Source: Aeromicrobium choanae (GTDB taxonomy: Bacteria > Actinomycetota > Actinomycetes > Propionibacteriales > Nocardioidaceae). Taken from it: 64,000 bases of DNA. The stretch lies in contig NZ_LT796768.1 in NCBI RefSeq assembly GCF_900167475.1, positions 310,001 through 374,000 of the forward strand, given 5' to 3'. Positions 16,588 to 27,966 of this stretch are shown piece by piece; within the stretch, counting starts at the first letter, position 1, and each line of letters opens with the position of its first letter. The position numbers were made by a program, and so were the translations under genes. Below the pieces are notes generated by a model. The model saw only the letters and a program-made list of their open reading frames with translations. It ran no database searches and was not told the origin of the DNA.

Positions 16588-18089
16588 CGGGCGACCTCCA
16601 ACTCGGGGGCGAGTGCGGCGAAGGGGCTGCCGTCGCGCTCGGCGACGAACCGCTCCAGAGCGGCACCGGCGTTGTACAGGCGGTCGTCGGCCATGGCGGG
16701 CGCCAGGAACTGCAGGCCCACCGGGAGGCCCTCGGACAGGCCGATCGGCAGCGAGATGCCGGGCACGCCGGCGAGGTTGGCCGGGATCGTGGCGATGTCC
16801 TGCGCGTACATGGCCAGCGGGTCGTCGAGCTTCTCCCCCAGCGGCCACGCGACGGCCGGCGAGGTGGGCGAGGCGAGCACGTCGACCTGCTCGAACGCGG
16901 CCTCGAAGTCGCGCGCGATGAGCGTGCGGACCTTCTGGGCCGAGCCGTAGTACGCGTCGTAGTAGCCGCTGGAGAGGGCGTAGGTGCCCAGGATGATGCG
17001 GCGCTTGACCTCGTCACCGAAGCCCGCGTCGCGCGAGGCGGCCATGACCTGCTCGGCGCTGGGGCTGTCGACGCCCGGGGGCGCGACCCGCAGGCCGTAC
17101 CGCATGGCATCGAACTTGGCGAGGTTGCTGCTGACCTCGCTCGGCATCACGAGGTAGTAGGCGGCGAGGCCGTGCGCGAAGCTCGGGCACGAGACCTCGA
17201 CGATCTCGGCGCCGGCCTTCGCCAGCATCTCGATCGACTCCTCGAAGCGCTGGCGCACGCCGGGCTGGAAGCCCTCGCCGCCGAGCTCGCGGATGACTCC
17301 GACGCGCAGGCCGGCGACGTCGGCGCGACGCGCCGCCTCCACGACCGGCGGCACCGGGACGTCGAGGCTGGTGGAGTCGCGCGGGTCGTGACCGGCCATG
17401 ACCTCGTGCAGGAGCGCTGCGTCGAGAACGGTGCGGGTGACGGGGCCGGCCTGGTCGAGGCTGCTGGCCATCGCCACCAGCCCGTAGCGCGAGACGCCGC
17501 CGTAGGTGGGCTTCACACCCACGGTGCCGGTGACGGCGCCGGGCTGGCGGATCGATCCGCCGGTGTCGGTGCCCACAGCGAGCGGCGCCTCGAACGCGGC
17601 CACCGCGGCCGCGGAGCCGCCGCCGGAACCACCGGGGATCCGGTTCGTGTCCCACGGATTGCGGGTGGGGCCGTACGCGGAGTGCTCGGTGGAGGAGCCC
17701 ATCGCGAACTCGTCCATGTTGGTCTTGCCCAGGATCGGCAGGCCCGCGGCCTTCAGGCGCGACACGACCGTGGCGTCGTACGGCGGGACCCAGCCCTCGA
17801 GCATCTTCGAGCCGCACGTGGTGGGCAGCCCGGTGGTGGTCAGGACGTCCTTGACGGCGATCGGCACGCCGGCGAGGTCGTGCACGGACTCCCCCGCCTC
17901 GCGGCGACGGTCGACGTCGGCGGCCGTGGCGAGAGCGCCCTCGGCGTCGACGTGCAGGTAGGCGTGGATCTCACCGTCGACCGCGGCGATGCGGTCGAGG
18001 TGCTGCTGCGTGACCTCGACGGAGGTCACCGTTCCGGCGGCGAGCGCCGCGGCGAGATCGGCCGCGGTCGAACGGGTCAGGTCGCTCAT
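16584..18089 (-). CDS. gatA: Aspartyl/glutamyl-tRNA(Asn/Gln) amidotransferase subunit A
   Basis: A 501-residue amidase-signature protein, the glutaminase subunit of GatCAB. The catalytic Lys is in [12 protein letters not shown] (about residue 80), and the Gly/Ser-rich stretch [21 protein letters not shown] plus [15 protein letters not shown] supplies the Ser-cisSer-Lys triad and oxyanion hole. Ammonia from glutamine passes to GatB. Its start overlaps gatC by four bases (18086-18089), and its end overlaps gatB. The order C-A-B is the standard actinobacterial one. Confidence 0.97.
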   Translation of the reverse strand: MSDLTRSTAADLAAALAAGTVTSVEVTQQHLDRIAAVDGEIHAYLHVDAEGALATAADVDRRREAGESVHDLAGVPIAVKDVLTTTGLPTTCGSKMLEGWVPPYDATVVSRLKAAGLPILGKTNMDEFAMGSSTEHSAYGPTRNPWDTNRIPGGSGGGSAAAVAAFEAPLAVGTDTGGSIRQPGAVTGTVGVKPTYGGVSRYGLVAMASSLDQAGPVTRTVLDAALLHEVMAGHDPRDSTSLDVPVPPVVEAARRADVAGLRVGVIRELGGEGFQPGVRQRFEESIEMLAKAGAEIVEVSCPSFAHGLAAYYLVMPSEVSSNLAKFDAMRYGLRVAPPGVDSPSAEQVMAASRDAGFGDEVKRRIILGTYALSSGYYDAYYGSAQKVRTLIARDFEAAFEQVDVLASPTSPAVAWPLGEKLDDPLAMYAQDIATIPANLAGVPGISLPIGLSEGLPVGLQFLAPAMADDRLYNAGAALERFVAERDGSPFAALAPELEVAR

Positions 18090-18388
18090 GCTTCTCCGAG
18101 GATCTTGGGGACGAGGAAGCGCTGCTCCTCGCTGGCGGGGGCTCCGGCGAGGGCTGCGTCGGGCGTCAGGCTCGGCGCGACCTCGTCGGGGCGGAAGACA
18201 TTGGTCACCGGCACGGGGTGGCTCATCGCGGGGACATCGTCGCCGGCGGCCTGCTGGACCACCTGGACGTAGTCGAGGATCGCGGGCAGCTCGGCACCCA
18301 GTCGATCGAGTTCGGAGCCGGACAGTTCGATCCGCGCGAGGCTCGCCAGATGGGCGACATCGTCGCGGGAGATCTCGGGTGACGACAT
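18086..18388 (-). CDS. gatC: Aspartyl/glutamyl-tRNA(Asn/Gln) amidotransferase subunit C
   Basis: A 100-residue GatC. The start is the ATG at 18388 ([20 protein letters not shown]), a typical GatC opening. The central helix [19 protein letters not shown] and the loop [13 protein letters not shown] are also characteristic. GatC wraps GatA and joins it to GatB. It is the first gene of the gatC-gatA-gatB operon; its promoter should lie between 18389 and the divergent cutinase gene at 18446. Confidence 0.96.
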   Translation of the reverse strand: MSSPEISRDDVAHLASLARIELSGSELDRLGAELPAILDYVQVVQQAAGDDVPAMSHPVPVTNVFRPDEVAPSLTPDAALAGAPASEEQRFLVPKILGEA

Positions 18389-18445
18389 GGATTTCATCCT
18401 AGTCGGGCGGCCAGTCGCGCCCCGCGCCGGTCGCGATGGACGAGG

Positions 18446-19168
18446 ATGGCGGCCATGCTCGGCAGGACGGTGGTGCTCGCGGTGGCCATCGTCGCGCTCG
18501 CCGGCTGTCACGGGGCACCTTCGGGAACCCCTGCCGAGGCCGAGCCGTCCGGGTGCCCGGCCGTCGAGATCGTGGGCATCCGAGGTCAGGGCCAGTCCTT
18601 GAAGGCCAACGACGGGCTCGGCACCGAGGTCTCGCGGATCTCCGGTGCCCTCGCCGATGACCTCGGGTCCCTCGGCACGGTGCGGACGACGGCGATCCGG
18701 CACGCGAGCCGCCTCGGGAGCTGGGACCAGTACCTCGAGGACGTCCGCGACGGGCGTGAGCGGCTCCATGACGAGGTGCGGTCGATCGTCTCCGACTGCC
18801 CGGAGACGCGGATCGCGGTGATCGGCTTCAGTCAGGGATCGCAGATCGCCCGGGAGGAGCTGGCGGCGGACCCACGCCTCGCCCGACACGTCGACGTGCT
18901 CGTACTGGTGGGCAGTCCGCTGCGTGACCCGTCCTCCGCGGTGGAGCCCGTGTCGTTGCCCGGTGGCGTACCGCCGGGCGCCGGCCGCCTGGGGCCGGGG
19001 CCTGACCTCGGCGAGCTGGCCGAGCGGACCGTGGAGGCCTGCATCACCGGCGATGCCGTGTGCGCGGCAGGCAGCTCGCCCGACGACACGATCCACCGGC
19101 ACGCCTACGAGGAGCCCGACGTCGCGCGAGCGATCGCGGCCGCCGCGGCGACTGCTCTGGCCGAGTGA
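18446..19168 (+). CDS. Cutinase-family serine esterase lipoprotein
   Basis: A 240-residue exported alpha/beta hydrolase. The N-terminus [21 protein letters not shown] ends in a lipobox, so the mature protein begins at Cys21 and is probably lipid-anchored outside the cell. The cutinase landmarks are [15 protein letters not shown] (oxyanion region), [15 protein letters not shown] (nucleophile Ser in GFSQG) and a His in the final [11 protein letters not shown]. Four or more Cys allow the usual disulfides. Related actinobacterial enzymes (for example mycobacterial Culp proteins) hydrolyse lipid esters. It is divergent from gatC and convergent with ligA. Confidence 0.85.
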   Translation: MAAMLGRTVVLAVAIVALAGCHGAPSGTPAEAEPSGCPAVEIVGIRGQGQSLKANDGLGTEVSRISGALADDLGSLGTVRTTAIRHASRLGSWDQYLEDVRDGRERLHDEVRSIVSDCPETRIAVIGFSQGSQIAREELAADPRLARHVDVLVLVGSPLRDPSSAVEPVSLPGGVPPGAGRLGPGPDLGELAERTVEACITGDAVCAAGSSPDDTIHRHAYEEPDVARAIAAAAATALAE

Positions 19169-19179
19169 CGCGGGCCAAC

Positions 19180-19250
19180 GAAGACGCTGGCGGTGACGTT
19201 CGCGGGGTCTCCACCGGCGTGTCGACCCCGCGAACGTCACTGCCAGCGCT

Positions 19251-19252
<2 letters not shown>
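19180..19252. terminator. Long inverted repeat between convergent cutinase and ligA genes
   Basis: The left arm at 19180-19209 (begins GAAGACGCTGGCGGTGACG) and right arm at 19224-19252 (ends CACTGCCAGCGCTTC) are complementary over about 29 bases with only a few mismatches and a 14-base loop. It overlaps the ligA stop codon and lies 11 bases past the cutinase stop, so it can act as a terminator for both strands. No T-run is present. Confidence 0.7.
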
Positions 19253-21623
<2,371 letters not shown>

Positions 21624-21637
21624 TTAGGGTGCGGAGC

Positions 21638-22639
21638 ATGAGACTTCGCCGCGTGACGACCCGCACCCGGGGCTGGACCCGGCGCCGCGCGGGGCGCGGG
21701 TGGACCTACCTGGACGAGCTCGGCGGCACCATCACCGGCGAGGAGCGCGAGCGCATCGAGGCCCTCGTGATCCCTCCGGCGTGGAAGGACGTCTGGATCA
21801 GCCCGTGGGCGAACGGCCACCTGCAGGCCACCGGCGTCGACGAGGCCGGCCGGACCCAGTACCTCTACCACCCCGACTGGGTGCGCCGGAGGAACCTCGA
21901 GAAGTTCGACCGCATCAGCCAGATCGCCCACGAGCTGCCGAGGCTCCGCCAGCTGGTCGCCGACCACATCACCGCACGGGACGGCTCACGCGAGCACGCC
22001 GCGGCGGTCGCGGTGCGCATGCTCGACTCGGGCTCGTTCCGCGTCGGGAACGACGTCTACGCCAAGCAGGGCAGCTTCGGCCTGACCACCCTCGAACGGC
22101 GCCACGTGCGCACCAAGGGCGACACGCTGGTCTTCACCTTCGTCGGCAAGTCCGGAGTGGAGCACAGCGTGGTCCTCGACGACGAGCCGGTCGTGGACGC
22201 GGTGAACCGCATGCGGCGGCGACGCGGTGGTGGTCCGCGGCTGCTGGAGTACCTGGCCAACCGCTCGCGGTTCCCCCTCGACTCCTCCGACGTCAACACC
22301 TACCTGCGCGAGCAGACGGGCCTGGAGATCAGCGCGAAGGACCTGCGGACGTGGGCCGCCACGGTGCTCGCGGCCGAGGTGCTGGCCCTCTCGGACGAGC
22401 CCGGTGACACCAAGGCCTCGCGGGCGCGGGCGGTGCGCGCCGCGATGACCGAGGTCTCGCTGGCCCTGGGCAACACGCCCACCGTGGTGCGCAGCTCCTA
22501 CGTCGACCCGCGGCTCATCAGCCTCTACGAGTCGGGCACCGTGATACCGCGCCAGTCGTTCGAGAGCGAGATCGACGCCCTCGAGCGCCGCAACGCGATC
22601 GAGCGCGAGACGCTGCGGCTGCTGCGCGACGTCGATTGA
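21638..22639 (+). CDS. DNA topoisomerase IB (poxvirus type)
   Basis: A 333-residue type IB topoisomerase that relaxes supercoils by a 3'-phosphotyrosyl link. The N-terminal domain has RGWTYLDELG and IPPAWKDVWISPWANGHLQA; the catalytic domain has GSFRVGNDVYAKQGSFGLTT, KGDTLVFTFVGKSGVEH and KDLRTWAATVLAA. The active-site Tyr is most likely that in VVRSSYVDPR (about residue 290). The ATG at 21638 is used; a GTG at 21629 is in frame. It is divergent from ligA, with about 95 bases between starts. Confidence 0.92.
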   Translation: MRLRRVTTRTRGWTRRRAGRGWTYLDELGGTITGEERERIEALVIPPAWKDVWISPWANGHLQATGVDEAGRTQYLYHPDWVRRRNLEKFDRISQIAHELPRLRQLVADHITARDGSREHAAAVAVRMLDSGSFRVGNDVYAKQGSFGLTTLERRHVRTKGDTLVFTFVGKSGVEHSVVLDDEPVVDAVNRMRRRRGGGPRLLEYLANRSRFPLDSSDVNTYLREQTGLEISAKDLRTWAATVLAAEVLALSDEPGDTKASRARAVRAAMTEVSLALGNTPTVVRSSYVDPRLISLYESGTVIPRQSFESEIDALERRNAIERETLRLLRDVD

Positions 22640-22643
22640 TCAC

Positions 22644-22780
22644 TGATCTCGATACACCGTCTCGCTGCGCTCGCCGGCACTCGATCACCGGCAGCCGGGA
22701 GCTCTCCGCCATACGGCTCGATCACCGGGCCGTCGGTGATCGAGTAGCAGGGCGAGGAACGAGCCCGCGTATCGAGATCA
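22644..22780. repeat. Intergenic repeat, copy 2 (complete, 12-bp perfect inverted ends)
   Basis: TGATCTCGATAC (22644-22655) and GTATCGAGATCA (22769-22780) are perfect inverted ends of a 137-base element. Inside are the shared segments CTCGCTGCGCTCGCCGGCAC and CGATCACCGG, and the right-hand CGAGGAACGAGC. It fills the gap between convergent genes, and its last three bases are the stop codon of the MetE-like gene. Confidence 0.85.
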
Positions 22781-23722
22781 GCCGAAGGAGCGGGCGGCGG
22801 TGGCGGCCTGCTCGAGGGCGCGGCGGGCGTCGGCCGGAGAGCGGCCGGCGAGGCCGCACGCCGGGGTCACCGCGGCGCGGCCGGCGAACGACTCGGGCGC
22901 GAAGCCGAGGCGGCTCATGAACTCCTCGATCCGGGCGGCACCCTCGCCGCCGAACCACAGGTCGGTGCCGGCCTCGAAGACCTGCGCCCAGACGTCGGAG
23001 GGCTCGGCGAGCGAGAGGTCGAACGCGATCGCCTCGAACCCGGCGCCGGCCAGGAGCGACACCGGCACGTCGGGCGCGCACGTGTGCACGACGGGTCGGG
23101 CCCCCGCGTCGCGGATGGCGTCGACGACCGGCCGCAACAGGGCGTCGGCCCCGGGCGCGTCGATGGAGCGGTGACGGCCGAAGCCGCTCGCCGTGGGGAT
23201 GCTGCCGGCCAGGACGGCCGTGATCGCGGGCTCGTCCACCTGCACGACGAGGTCACCGGTGAAGCGGCGCCGCAGCTCGGCGAGGTGCTCCCCCACCGCC
23301 GCGCCCAACGCCTCGGCGAGCTCGCGCCGCGCGCCGTGGTCGGAGACGACCTTGTCCCCACGCGGACGCTCCACGGTGGCGGCGAGGGTCAGCGGGCCGG
23401 TCAGCTGCTGCTTGAGGGTCACGGTCTGCCCGGCGAGCAGCTCCTCCAGGACGTCGAGGTCCTGACGCAGGGCCGAACGGGCCCGGCGCTGGTCCATGCC
23501 CTCGCCCGGAGCGAGGCGCCAGCCCGCCGGCTGCAGGTCGATCGGCAGCGGCAGGACGCCGAGGGTGCGGCCGAGCATCGCCGAGGGCGCACCGCGGTCG
23601 GGCAGCTCCGGGACGAAGACGATGCCGTCGGCGCCGAACGTCTCGATGACGTACCTGGCGACCGGGGAGAACTCGTCGCCCGGCATCGATCCGATCCCCG
23701 TGGCGCGCATGCCCACGATCAT
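22778..23722 (-). CDS. MetE C-terminal-like methionine synthase-family protein
   Basis: A 314-residue TIM-barrel protein related to the catalytic half of cobalamin-independent methionine synthase. It opens RATGIGSMPGDEF and has TVTLKQQLTGPLTLAA, LVVQVDEPAITAVLAG, VVHTCAPDVPVSLLAG (His-x-Cys metal ligands) and AAVTPACGLAG (third ligand Cys). The zinc-binding set of MetE is therefore present, but the folate-binding N-terminal half is absent. In M. tuberculosis a similar gene also lies beside ligA. It may start at the ATG at 23722 or four codons later. The true methyl donor is not known. Confidence 0.8.
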   Translation of the reverse strand: MIVGMRATGIGSMPGDEFSPVARYVIETFGADGIVFVPELPDRGAPSAMLGRTLGVLPLPIDLQPAGWRLAPGEGMDQRRARSALRQDLDVLEELLAGQTVTLKQQLTGPLTLAATVERPRGDKVVSDHGARRELAEALGAAVGEHLAELRRRFTGDLVVQVDEPAITAVLAGSIPTASGFGRHRSIDAPGADALLRPVVDAIRDAGARPVVHTCAPDVPVSLLAGAGFEAIAFDLSLAEPSDVWAQVFEAGTDLWFGGEGAARIEEFMSRLGFAPESFAGRAAVTPACGLAGRSPADARRALEQAATAARSFG

Positions 23723-23751
23723 CCCCCACCACCTGGTGTGAGAATCATCCG

Positions 23752-24282
23752 GTGACCGTTCGACCCGCCACGAGCACCGACGTGCCCGCCCTCGCGGACC
23801 TCGCCGCCCGCACGTTCCCCCTCGCCTGCCCGCCCGGCATGCCCGAGGAGAGCATGGCGGCCTTCGTCGCCGAGCACCTGTCGCCCGAGCGGTTCGAGGA
23901 GTACCTCGCCGCGGAGCAGGCCGAGGTCCTCGTTGCGGAGGACGACGCGAGCACCCTGACCGGCTACACGCTCACGTTCTCGCGCGAGCCCTACGACGAG
24001 CACCTCGCCGCCATCGTGCGGCAGCGCCCGACCATCGAGCTCAGCAAGTGCTACGCCGACCCAGCCGCCCACGGCACGGGGGTCGCGACCCACCTCATGG
24101 AGGCCGTCGTCGAGGCCGCCCGCGCGGCGGGCGCCGCGAGCGTCTGGCTCGGAGTGAACGGCCGCAACGCCCGCGCCCAGCGGTTCTACGCCAAGCACGG
24201 CTTCGAAGTCGTCGGCGAGCGGCGCTTCGTCGTGGGCGGGCACACCGAGGACGACCTGGTCCTCGAGCGTCAGCTGGCCTGA
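23752..24282 (+). CDS. GNAT-family N-acetyltransferase
   Basis: A 176-residue GNAT acetyltransferase starting at a GTG (VTVRPATSTDVPALADL). The acetyl-CoA loop follows strand four: CYADPAAHGTGVATHLMEAVVEAARAAG (residues about 100-125), with the R/Q-x2-G-x-G/A pattern relaxed to HGTGVA. Strand five and helix four are VWLGVNGRNARAQRFYAKHGF, ending in a typical VVGERRFVVGG. The acceptor substrate is unknown. Only 29 bases separate it from the divergent MetE-like gene. Its last 13 bases overlap the convergent flavoprotein gene. Confidence 0.88.
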   Translation: MTVRPATSTDVPALADLAARTFPLACPPGMPEESMAAFVAEHLSPERFEEYLAAEQAEVLVAEDDASTLTGYTLTFSREPYDEHLAAIVRQRPTIELSKCYADPAAHGTGVATHLMEAVVEAARAAGAASVWLGVNGRNARAQRFYAKHGFEVVGERRFVVGGHTEDDLVLERQLA

Positions 24283-25334
24283 GCCCCGGCCTGCTCCAGC
24301 CGGCGGGCCACCGCACGCGCGGCCACCCGACCCGCTCGGTTCGCGCCGATCGTGGACGCCGACGGGCCGTACCCGACGAGCTGGACGCGCGGGTCCGCCA
24401 CCGCCGTGGTCGAGGTCGACGTCGTGTCGCCGAGCCGGATCCCGCCGAGGGGTGAGCGCAGCCCGAGCGGGGCGAGGTGCTCGACGTCGGGGCGGAATCC
24501 GGTGGCCCACAGGATCACGTCCACCCGCTCGAACGTCCCGTCGGCCCAGCGCACCCCGTCGCGCTCGATCCGGCTGAACATCGGCCGTCGCTCGTAGGCA
24601 CCCAGCCGGGCCGCCTCCTGCTCCTGCGGGCGCAGCATGAGACCGGTGACGCTGACGACGCTGCGCGGCGGCAGGCCTTGCCGCACCCGCTCCTCGACCA
24701 GCGCCACGGCCTCGCGGCCCGCGTCCTGGTCGAACTCGTCGGTGCGCCACACCGGCTCGCGGCGGGTGACCCACAGCGTGTCGGTGAGGGGCCGAAGCAT
24801 GCCGAGGAACTGCACTGCCGACGCTCCCCCGCCGACGACGAGGACCCGCCGCCCGCGGAAGCGCTCGACGTCGCCGAAGTCCACGGTGTGCAGCTGCTCG
24901 CCGGCGAAGACCTCGCGCCCCGCGTAGTACGGCACGAACGGGCGCCGCCACGTGCCGGTCGCGTTGACGAGCGTGCGGGCGTGCCACGTCCGGCCGTCCT
25001 CGGCCTCGATCCGCAGCGCCTCGCCCTCGTCGTGCACCGCTCGCACCACCACGGGGCGGACGACGGGCAGGTCGTGCCGCGTCTCGTAGTCGGTGAAGTA
25101 GTCCGGGACGAACGTGTTGGCCGCCTCGGGCCCGTGGGTGGCGGGCAGCGGCGCGTCGGGGAGGTCGGCGACACCGTGCACGTCGGACATCGTCAGGGCA
25201 TCCCAGCGGTGCTGCCACGCGCCGCCCGGCCGCGTGTTCGCGTCGAGGACGAGGTGCCGCACGCCCAGCCGGTGGAGGTGGAACGAGGTCGACAGACCGG
25301 CCTGGCCGGCTCCGATGACGATGCTGTCCCACAC
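24270..25334 (-). CDS. Flavin-containing monooxygenase / NAD(P)-binding oxidoreductase
   Basis: A 354-residue flavoprotein. The FAD-binding Rossmann motif is IVIGAGQAGLSTSFHL (residues about 5-20). A second, for NADPH, is RVLVVGGGASAVQFLG (about 163-178). The segment WATGF in DVILWATGFRPDVEH matches the ATG motif before the C-terminal FAD contact. It resembles the YpdA/CzcO-like FMO group of single-component flavin oxidoreductases. Substrate unknown. It faces the GNAT gene and lies downstream of mnmA, with 37 bases between. Confidence 0.87.
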   Translation of the reverse strand: MWDSIVIGAGQAGLSTSFHLHRLGVRHLVLDANTRPGGAWQHRWDALTMSDVHGVADLPDAPLPATHGPEAANTFVPDYFTDYETRHDLPVVRPVVVRAVHDEGEALRIEAEDGRTWHARTLVNATGTWRRPFVPYYAGREVFAGEQLHTVDFGDVERFRGRRVLVVGGGASAVQFLGMLRPLTDTLWVTRREPVWRTDEFDQDAGREAVALVEERVRQGLPPRSVVSVTGLMLRPQEQEAARLGAYERRPMFSRIERDGVRWADGTFERVDVILWATGFRPDVEHLAPLGLRSPLGGIRLGDTTSTSTTAVADPRVQLVGYGPSASTIGANRAGRVAARAVARRLEQAGAQAS

Positions 25335-25371
25335 GCCCGGTTCAACGCACCCGGAGCCGCGCGGATTCCCC

Positions 25372-26469
25372 TCAGGCGGCGACGGAGCGGCTGGTGCGCG
25401 CGATCGTGGCCGAGCCGACGACGCGCGTGCCTTCGTAGATCACGCAGGCCTGACCCGGGGCGATGCCCGTGGCGGGGTCGGCCAGCTCGACGCGGACGAC
25501 GTCGCCGTCCACGGTGACCGTGGCCCGGTGCTCGTCGCCGTGGGCACGCAGCTGCACCGTGCACGCGAGTGGACCGACGGGCGGCTCGTCGCACCACAGC
25601 GGCTTGATCCCCTCGATCGCGTCGATCGCGAGGTGCTCGCGCGGACCCACCGTGACGGTGCCCGACACGGGCTCGATGTCGAGCACGAAGCGAGGCTTGC
25701 CGTCGGCTGCCGGGACGCCGAGCCGCAGCCCCTTGCGCTGCCCGATCGTGAACGCGTAGGCGCCGTCGTGCGCGCCGACCTCGGCACCCGTCTCGTCCAC
25801 GATGGGGCCGGGCCGCGGACCGAGCTTGTCGGCCAGCCAGCCGGCGTTGTCGCCGTCGGCGATGAAGCAGATGTCGTGGCTGTCGGGCTTGTTGGCCACC
25901 TGCAGCCCGCGCCGGGCGGCCTCCTCGCGCACGAGGGTCTTCGGGTCGTCGCCGAGCGGGAAGACCGAGCGGGCCAGCTGGTCCTGTGTGAGGACGCCGA
26001 GGACGTAGGACTGGTCCTTGCCGTGGTCGACCGCGCGGTGCAGCTCCACGACCTCGCCGGCGGTGCCCTCGGAGGTCACGAGGCGCGCGTAGTGGCCGGT
26101 GACCACGCCGTCGAACCCCAGCGCGACCGCGCGCTCGAGCACCGCGGCGAACTTGATCTTCTCGTTGCAGCGCAGGCAGGGGTTGGGCGTGCGGCCGGCG
26201 GTGTACTCGGCGATGAAGTCGTCCACGACCTCGTCGGCGAACTCGTCGCTCATGTCCCACACGAAGAACGGGATCCCGATCACGTCGGCGGCACGGCGGG
26301 CGTCGCCGGCGTCCTCGATCGAGCAGCAGCCGCGGGCCCCGGAGCGGTACGACTTCGGGTTGCGGCTCAGCGCCAGGTGCACGCCGGTGACGTCGTGGCC
26401 CGCGTCGACGGCGCGTGCTGCCGCCACGGCGGAGTCGACGCCGCCGGACATCGCGGCGATGAGCCTCAT
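25372..26469 (-). CDS. mnmA: tRNA-specific 2-thiouridylase MnmA
   Basis: A 365-residue MnmA (TrmU), which thiolates U34 of Lys, Glu and Gln tRNAs with sulfur passed from a cysteine desulfurase. The PP-loop [12 protein letters not shown] is at residues 6-17. The two catalytic Cys are in [15 protein letters not shown] and [20 protein letters not shown] opens the central domain, followed by the C-terminal beta barrel. I used the ATG at 26469 ([10 protein letters not shown]); the longer frame is a shadow. It overlaps the cysteine desulfurase gene by four bases, so donor and enzyme are translationally coupled. Confidence 0.96.
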   Translation of the reverse strand: MRLIAAMSGGVDSAVAAARAVDAGHDVTGVHLALSRNPKSYRSGARGCCSIEDAGDARRAADVIGIPFFVWDMSDEFADEVVDDFIAEYTAGRTPNPCLRCNEKIKFAAVLERAVALGFDGVVTGHYARLVTSEGTAGEVVELHRAVDHGKDQSYVLGVLTQDQLARSVFPLGDDPKTLVREEAARRGLQVANKPDSHDICFIADGDNAGWLADKLGPRPGPIVDETGAEVGAHDGAYAFTIGQRKGLRLGVPAADGKPRFVLDIEPVSGTVTVGPREHLAIDAIEGIKPLWCDEPPVGPLACTVQLRAHGDEHRATVTVDGDVVRVELADPATGIAPGQACVIYEGTRVVGSATIARTSRSVAA

Positions 26470-27674
26470 CGGGTACGACTCCGGACGAGTCCGGCGGTGC
26501 GGGCCCGCTCGTGCACGGCCGGCAGCACCTCGATCAGGCGATCGACGTCGGCCTCGGTGGAGGTGTGCCCGAGGCTGAAGCGCAGCGAGCCGCGCGCGGC
26601 GGCGTCGTCGAAGCCCATGGCGAGCAGCACGTGGCTGGGCTGCGGCACACCGGCCTGGCACGCCGAGCCGGTGGAGACCTCGATGCCCTGCGCGTCGAGC
26701 AGCATCAGGAGGGCGTCTCCCTCGCAGCCGGGGAACGTCACGTGCGCGATGTTCGGCAGGCGGTGGGCGGCCCCGGGCAGCGGGTCGCCGTTGACGACGG
26801 CCTCGGGCACGACGCGGACGATGCCCTCGACGAGCCGCGTGCGCAGTGCCTCGATGCGGCCCGTGTTCTCGGCCTGGCGCTGCACCGTGAGCTCGAGCGC
26901 GGTGGCGAACCCGGCGATGAGGGCCACGCCCACGGTGCCCGAGCGCAGGTCGCGCTCCTGGCCACCGCCGTGGAGCAGCGGCGTGGCCTCGACCTCGCGC
27001 CGGATCACCAGCGCGCCGACGCCCACGGGGCCGCCGAGCTTGTGGGCCGTGACGGTCATGGCGTCGAGGTCCGTGGCGGCGAAGTCGAGCGGCAGGTAGC
27101 CCGCGGCCTGGACGGCGTCGGAGTGCACCGGGATGCCGTGCCGGCGGGCGATCTCGACGACCTCGGCGACGGGCTGGATCGTGCCCATCTCGTTGTTCGC
27201 CCACATCGTGGTGATCGCCGTGACGTCCTCGGGGCTCGACTCGATGGACTCGCGCAGCGCGTCGATCCTCACGCGGCCCTGGCGGTCGACGGGCGTGACG
27301 TCGATGCGGGCACCCTCGTGCGCGGCGAGCCACGTGACGGGGTCGAGCAGGGCGTGGTGCTCGATCGAGCTGAACACGACGCGGTCGCGGCGCGGGTCGG
27401 CCGAGCGGCGCGACCAGTACAGCCCCTTGATCGCGAGGTTGTTGGCCTCGGTGCCGCCGGAGCAGAACACGACCTCGCTGGGCCGGGCGCCCAGGCGCTC
27501 GGCGATCGACTCGCGCGACTCCTCCACCACGCGACGGGCCCGGCGGCCGGCCTCGTGCAGGCTCGACGGGTTGCCCGTGCGCTGCAGCTCGTCGTGCATC
27601 ACCTCGACGGCCTCGGGCCACATCGTGGTGGTGGCCGCGTGGTCGAGGTAGACGCGATCGGGGGTCGTGGTCAT
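26466..27674 (-). CDS. iscS: Cysteine desulfurase (NifS/IscS-like)
   Basis: A 402-residue PLP-dependent class V enzyme that removes sulfur from cysteine. Landmarks are [18 protein letters not shown], the PLP-His stretch [12 protein letters not shown], the Schiff-base Lys in [14 protein letters not shown] (about residue 206) and the persulfide Cys in [15 protein letters not shown] (about residue 330). The short Cys loop is of the NifS/IscS type. It starts at the ATG at 27674 ([14 protein letters not shown]). It is coupled to mnmA, so tRNA thiolation is a likely use, though it may also serve Fe-S assembly. Confidence 0.95.
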   Translation of the reverse strand: MTTTPDRVYLDHAATTTMWPEAVEVMHDELQRTGNPSSLHEAGRRARRVVEESRESIAERLGARPSEVVFCSGGTEANNLAIKGLYWSRRSADPRRDRVVFSSIEHHALLDPVTWLAAHEGARIDVTPVDRQGRVRIDALRESIESSPEDVTAITTMWANNEMGTIQPVAEVVEIARRHGIPVHSDAVQAAGYLPLDFAATDLDAMTVTAHKLGGPVGVGALVIRREVEATPLLHGGGQERDLRSGTVGVALIAGFATALELTVQRQAENTGRIEALRTRLVEGIVRVVPEAVVNGDPLPGAAHRLPNIAHVTFPGCEGDALLMLLDAQGIEVSTGSACQAGVPQPSHVLLAMGFDDAAARGSLRFSLGHTSTEADVDRLIEVLPAVHERARTAGLVRSRTR

Positions 27675-27724
27675 CGTCTCCAGCGTAATGGGGCCGCACG
27701 AGAGCCGCCGCGGGCCGTCACCCA

Positions 27725-27947
27725 CCTGATCTCGATATGCCGTTCGCTGCGCTCACGAGCCACTCGATCACCGAGACCGCCCGCACCGAGCCACTCGATC
27801 ACCGAGACCGCCCGCACCGAGCCACTCGATCACCGAGACCGCCCGCACGAGCTACTCGATCACCTAGTCCGCCCGCACGAGGTACTCGATCACCGAGACC
27901 GGTGGTCGAGTACCTCGGCGAGGAACGAGCCGGGTGTATCGAGACCA
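27725..27947. repeat. Intergenic repeat, copy 3, with an internal tandem array
   Basis: The element opens TGATCTCGATATGCCGTTCG and ends GTGTATCGAGACCA. Between them, the middle unit is expanded into about five direct repeats of roughly 31 bases, each containing CTCGATCACCGAGACCGCCC or a close variant (27760-27900). It fills the gap between the cysteine desulfurase gene and the end of the Tad operon. Confidence 0.85.
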
Positions 27948-27966
27948 CACCGTCGCCGGGTCGCGG

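Noticed and set aside
14860..16950. Plus-strand frame over gatB.
   Set aside because: Antisense to a strong GatB; no motifs and unusual composition.
27760..27900. Tandem ~31-base units that look at first like a CRISPR array.
   Set aside because: The repeats are directly adjacent without unique spacers of constant size, and there are no cas genes nearby. It is part of an intergenic repeat element.
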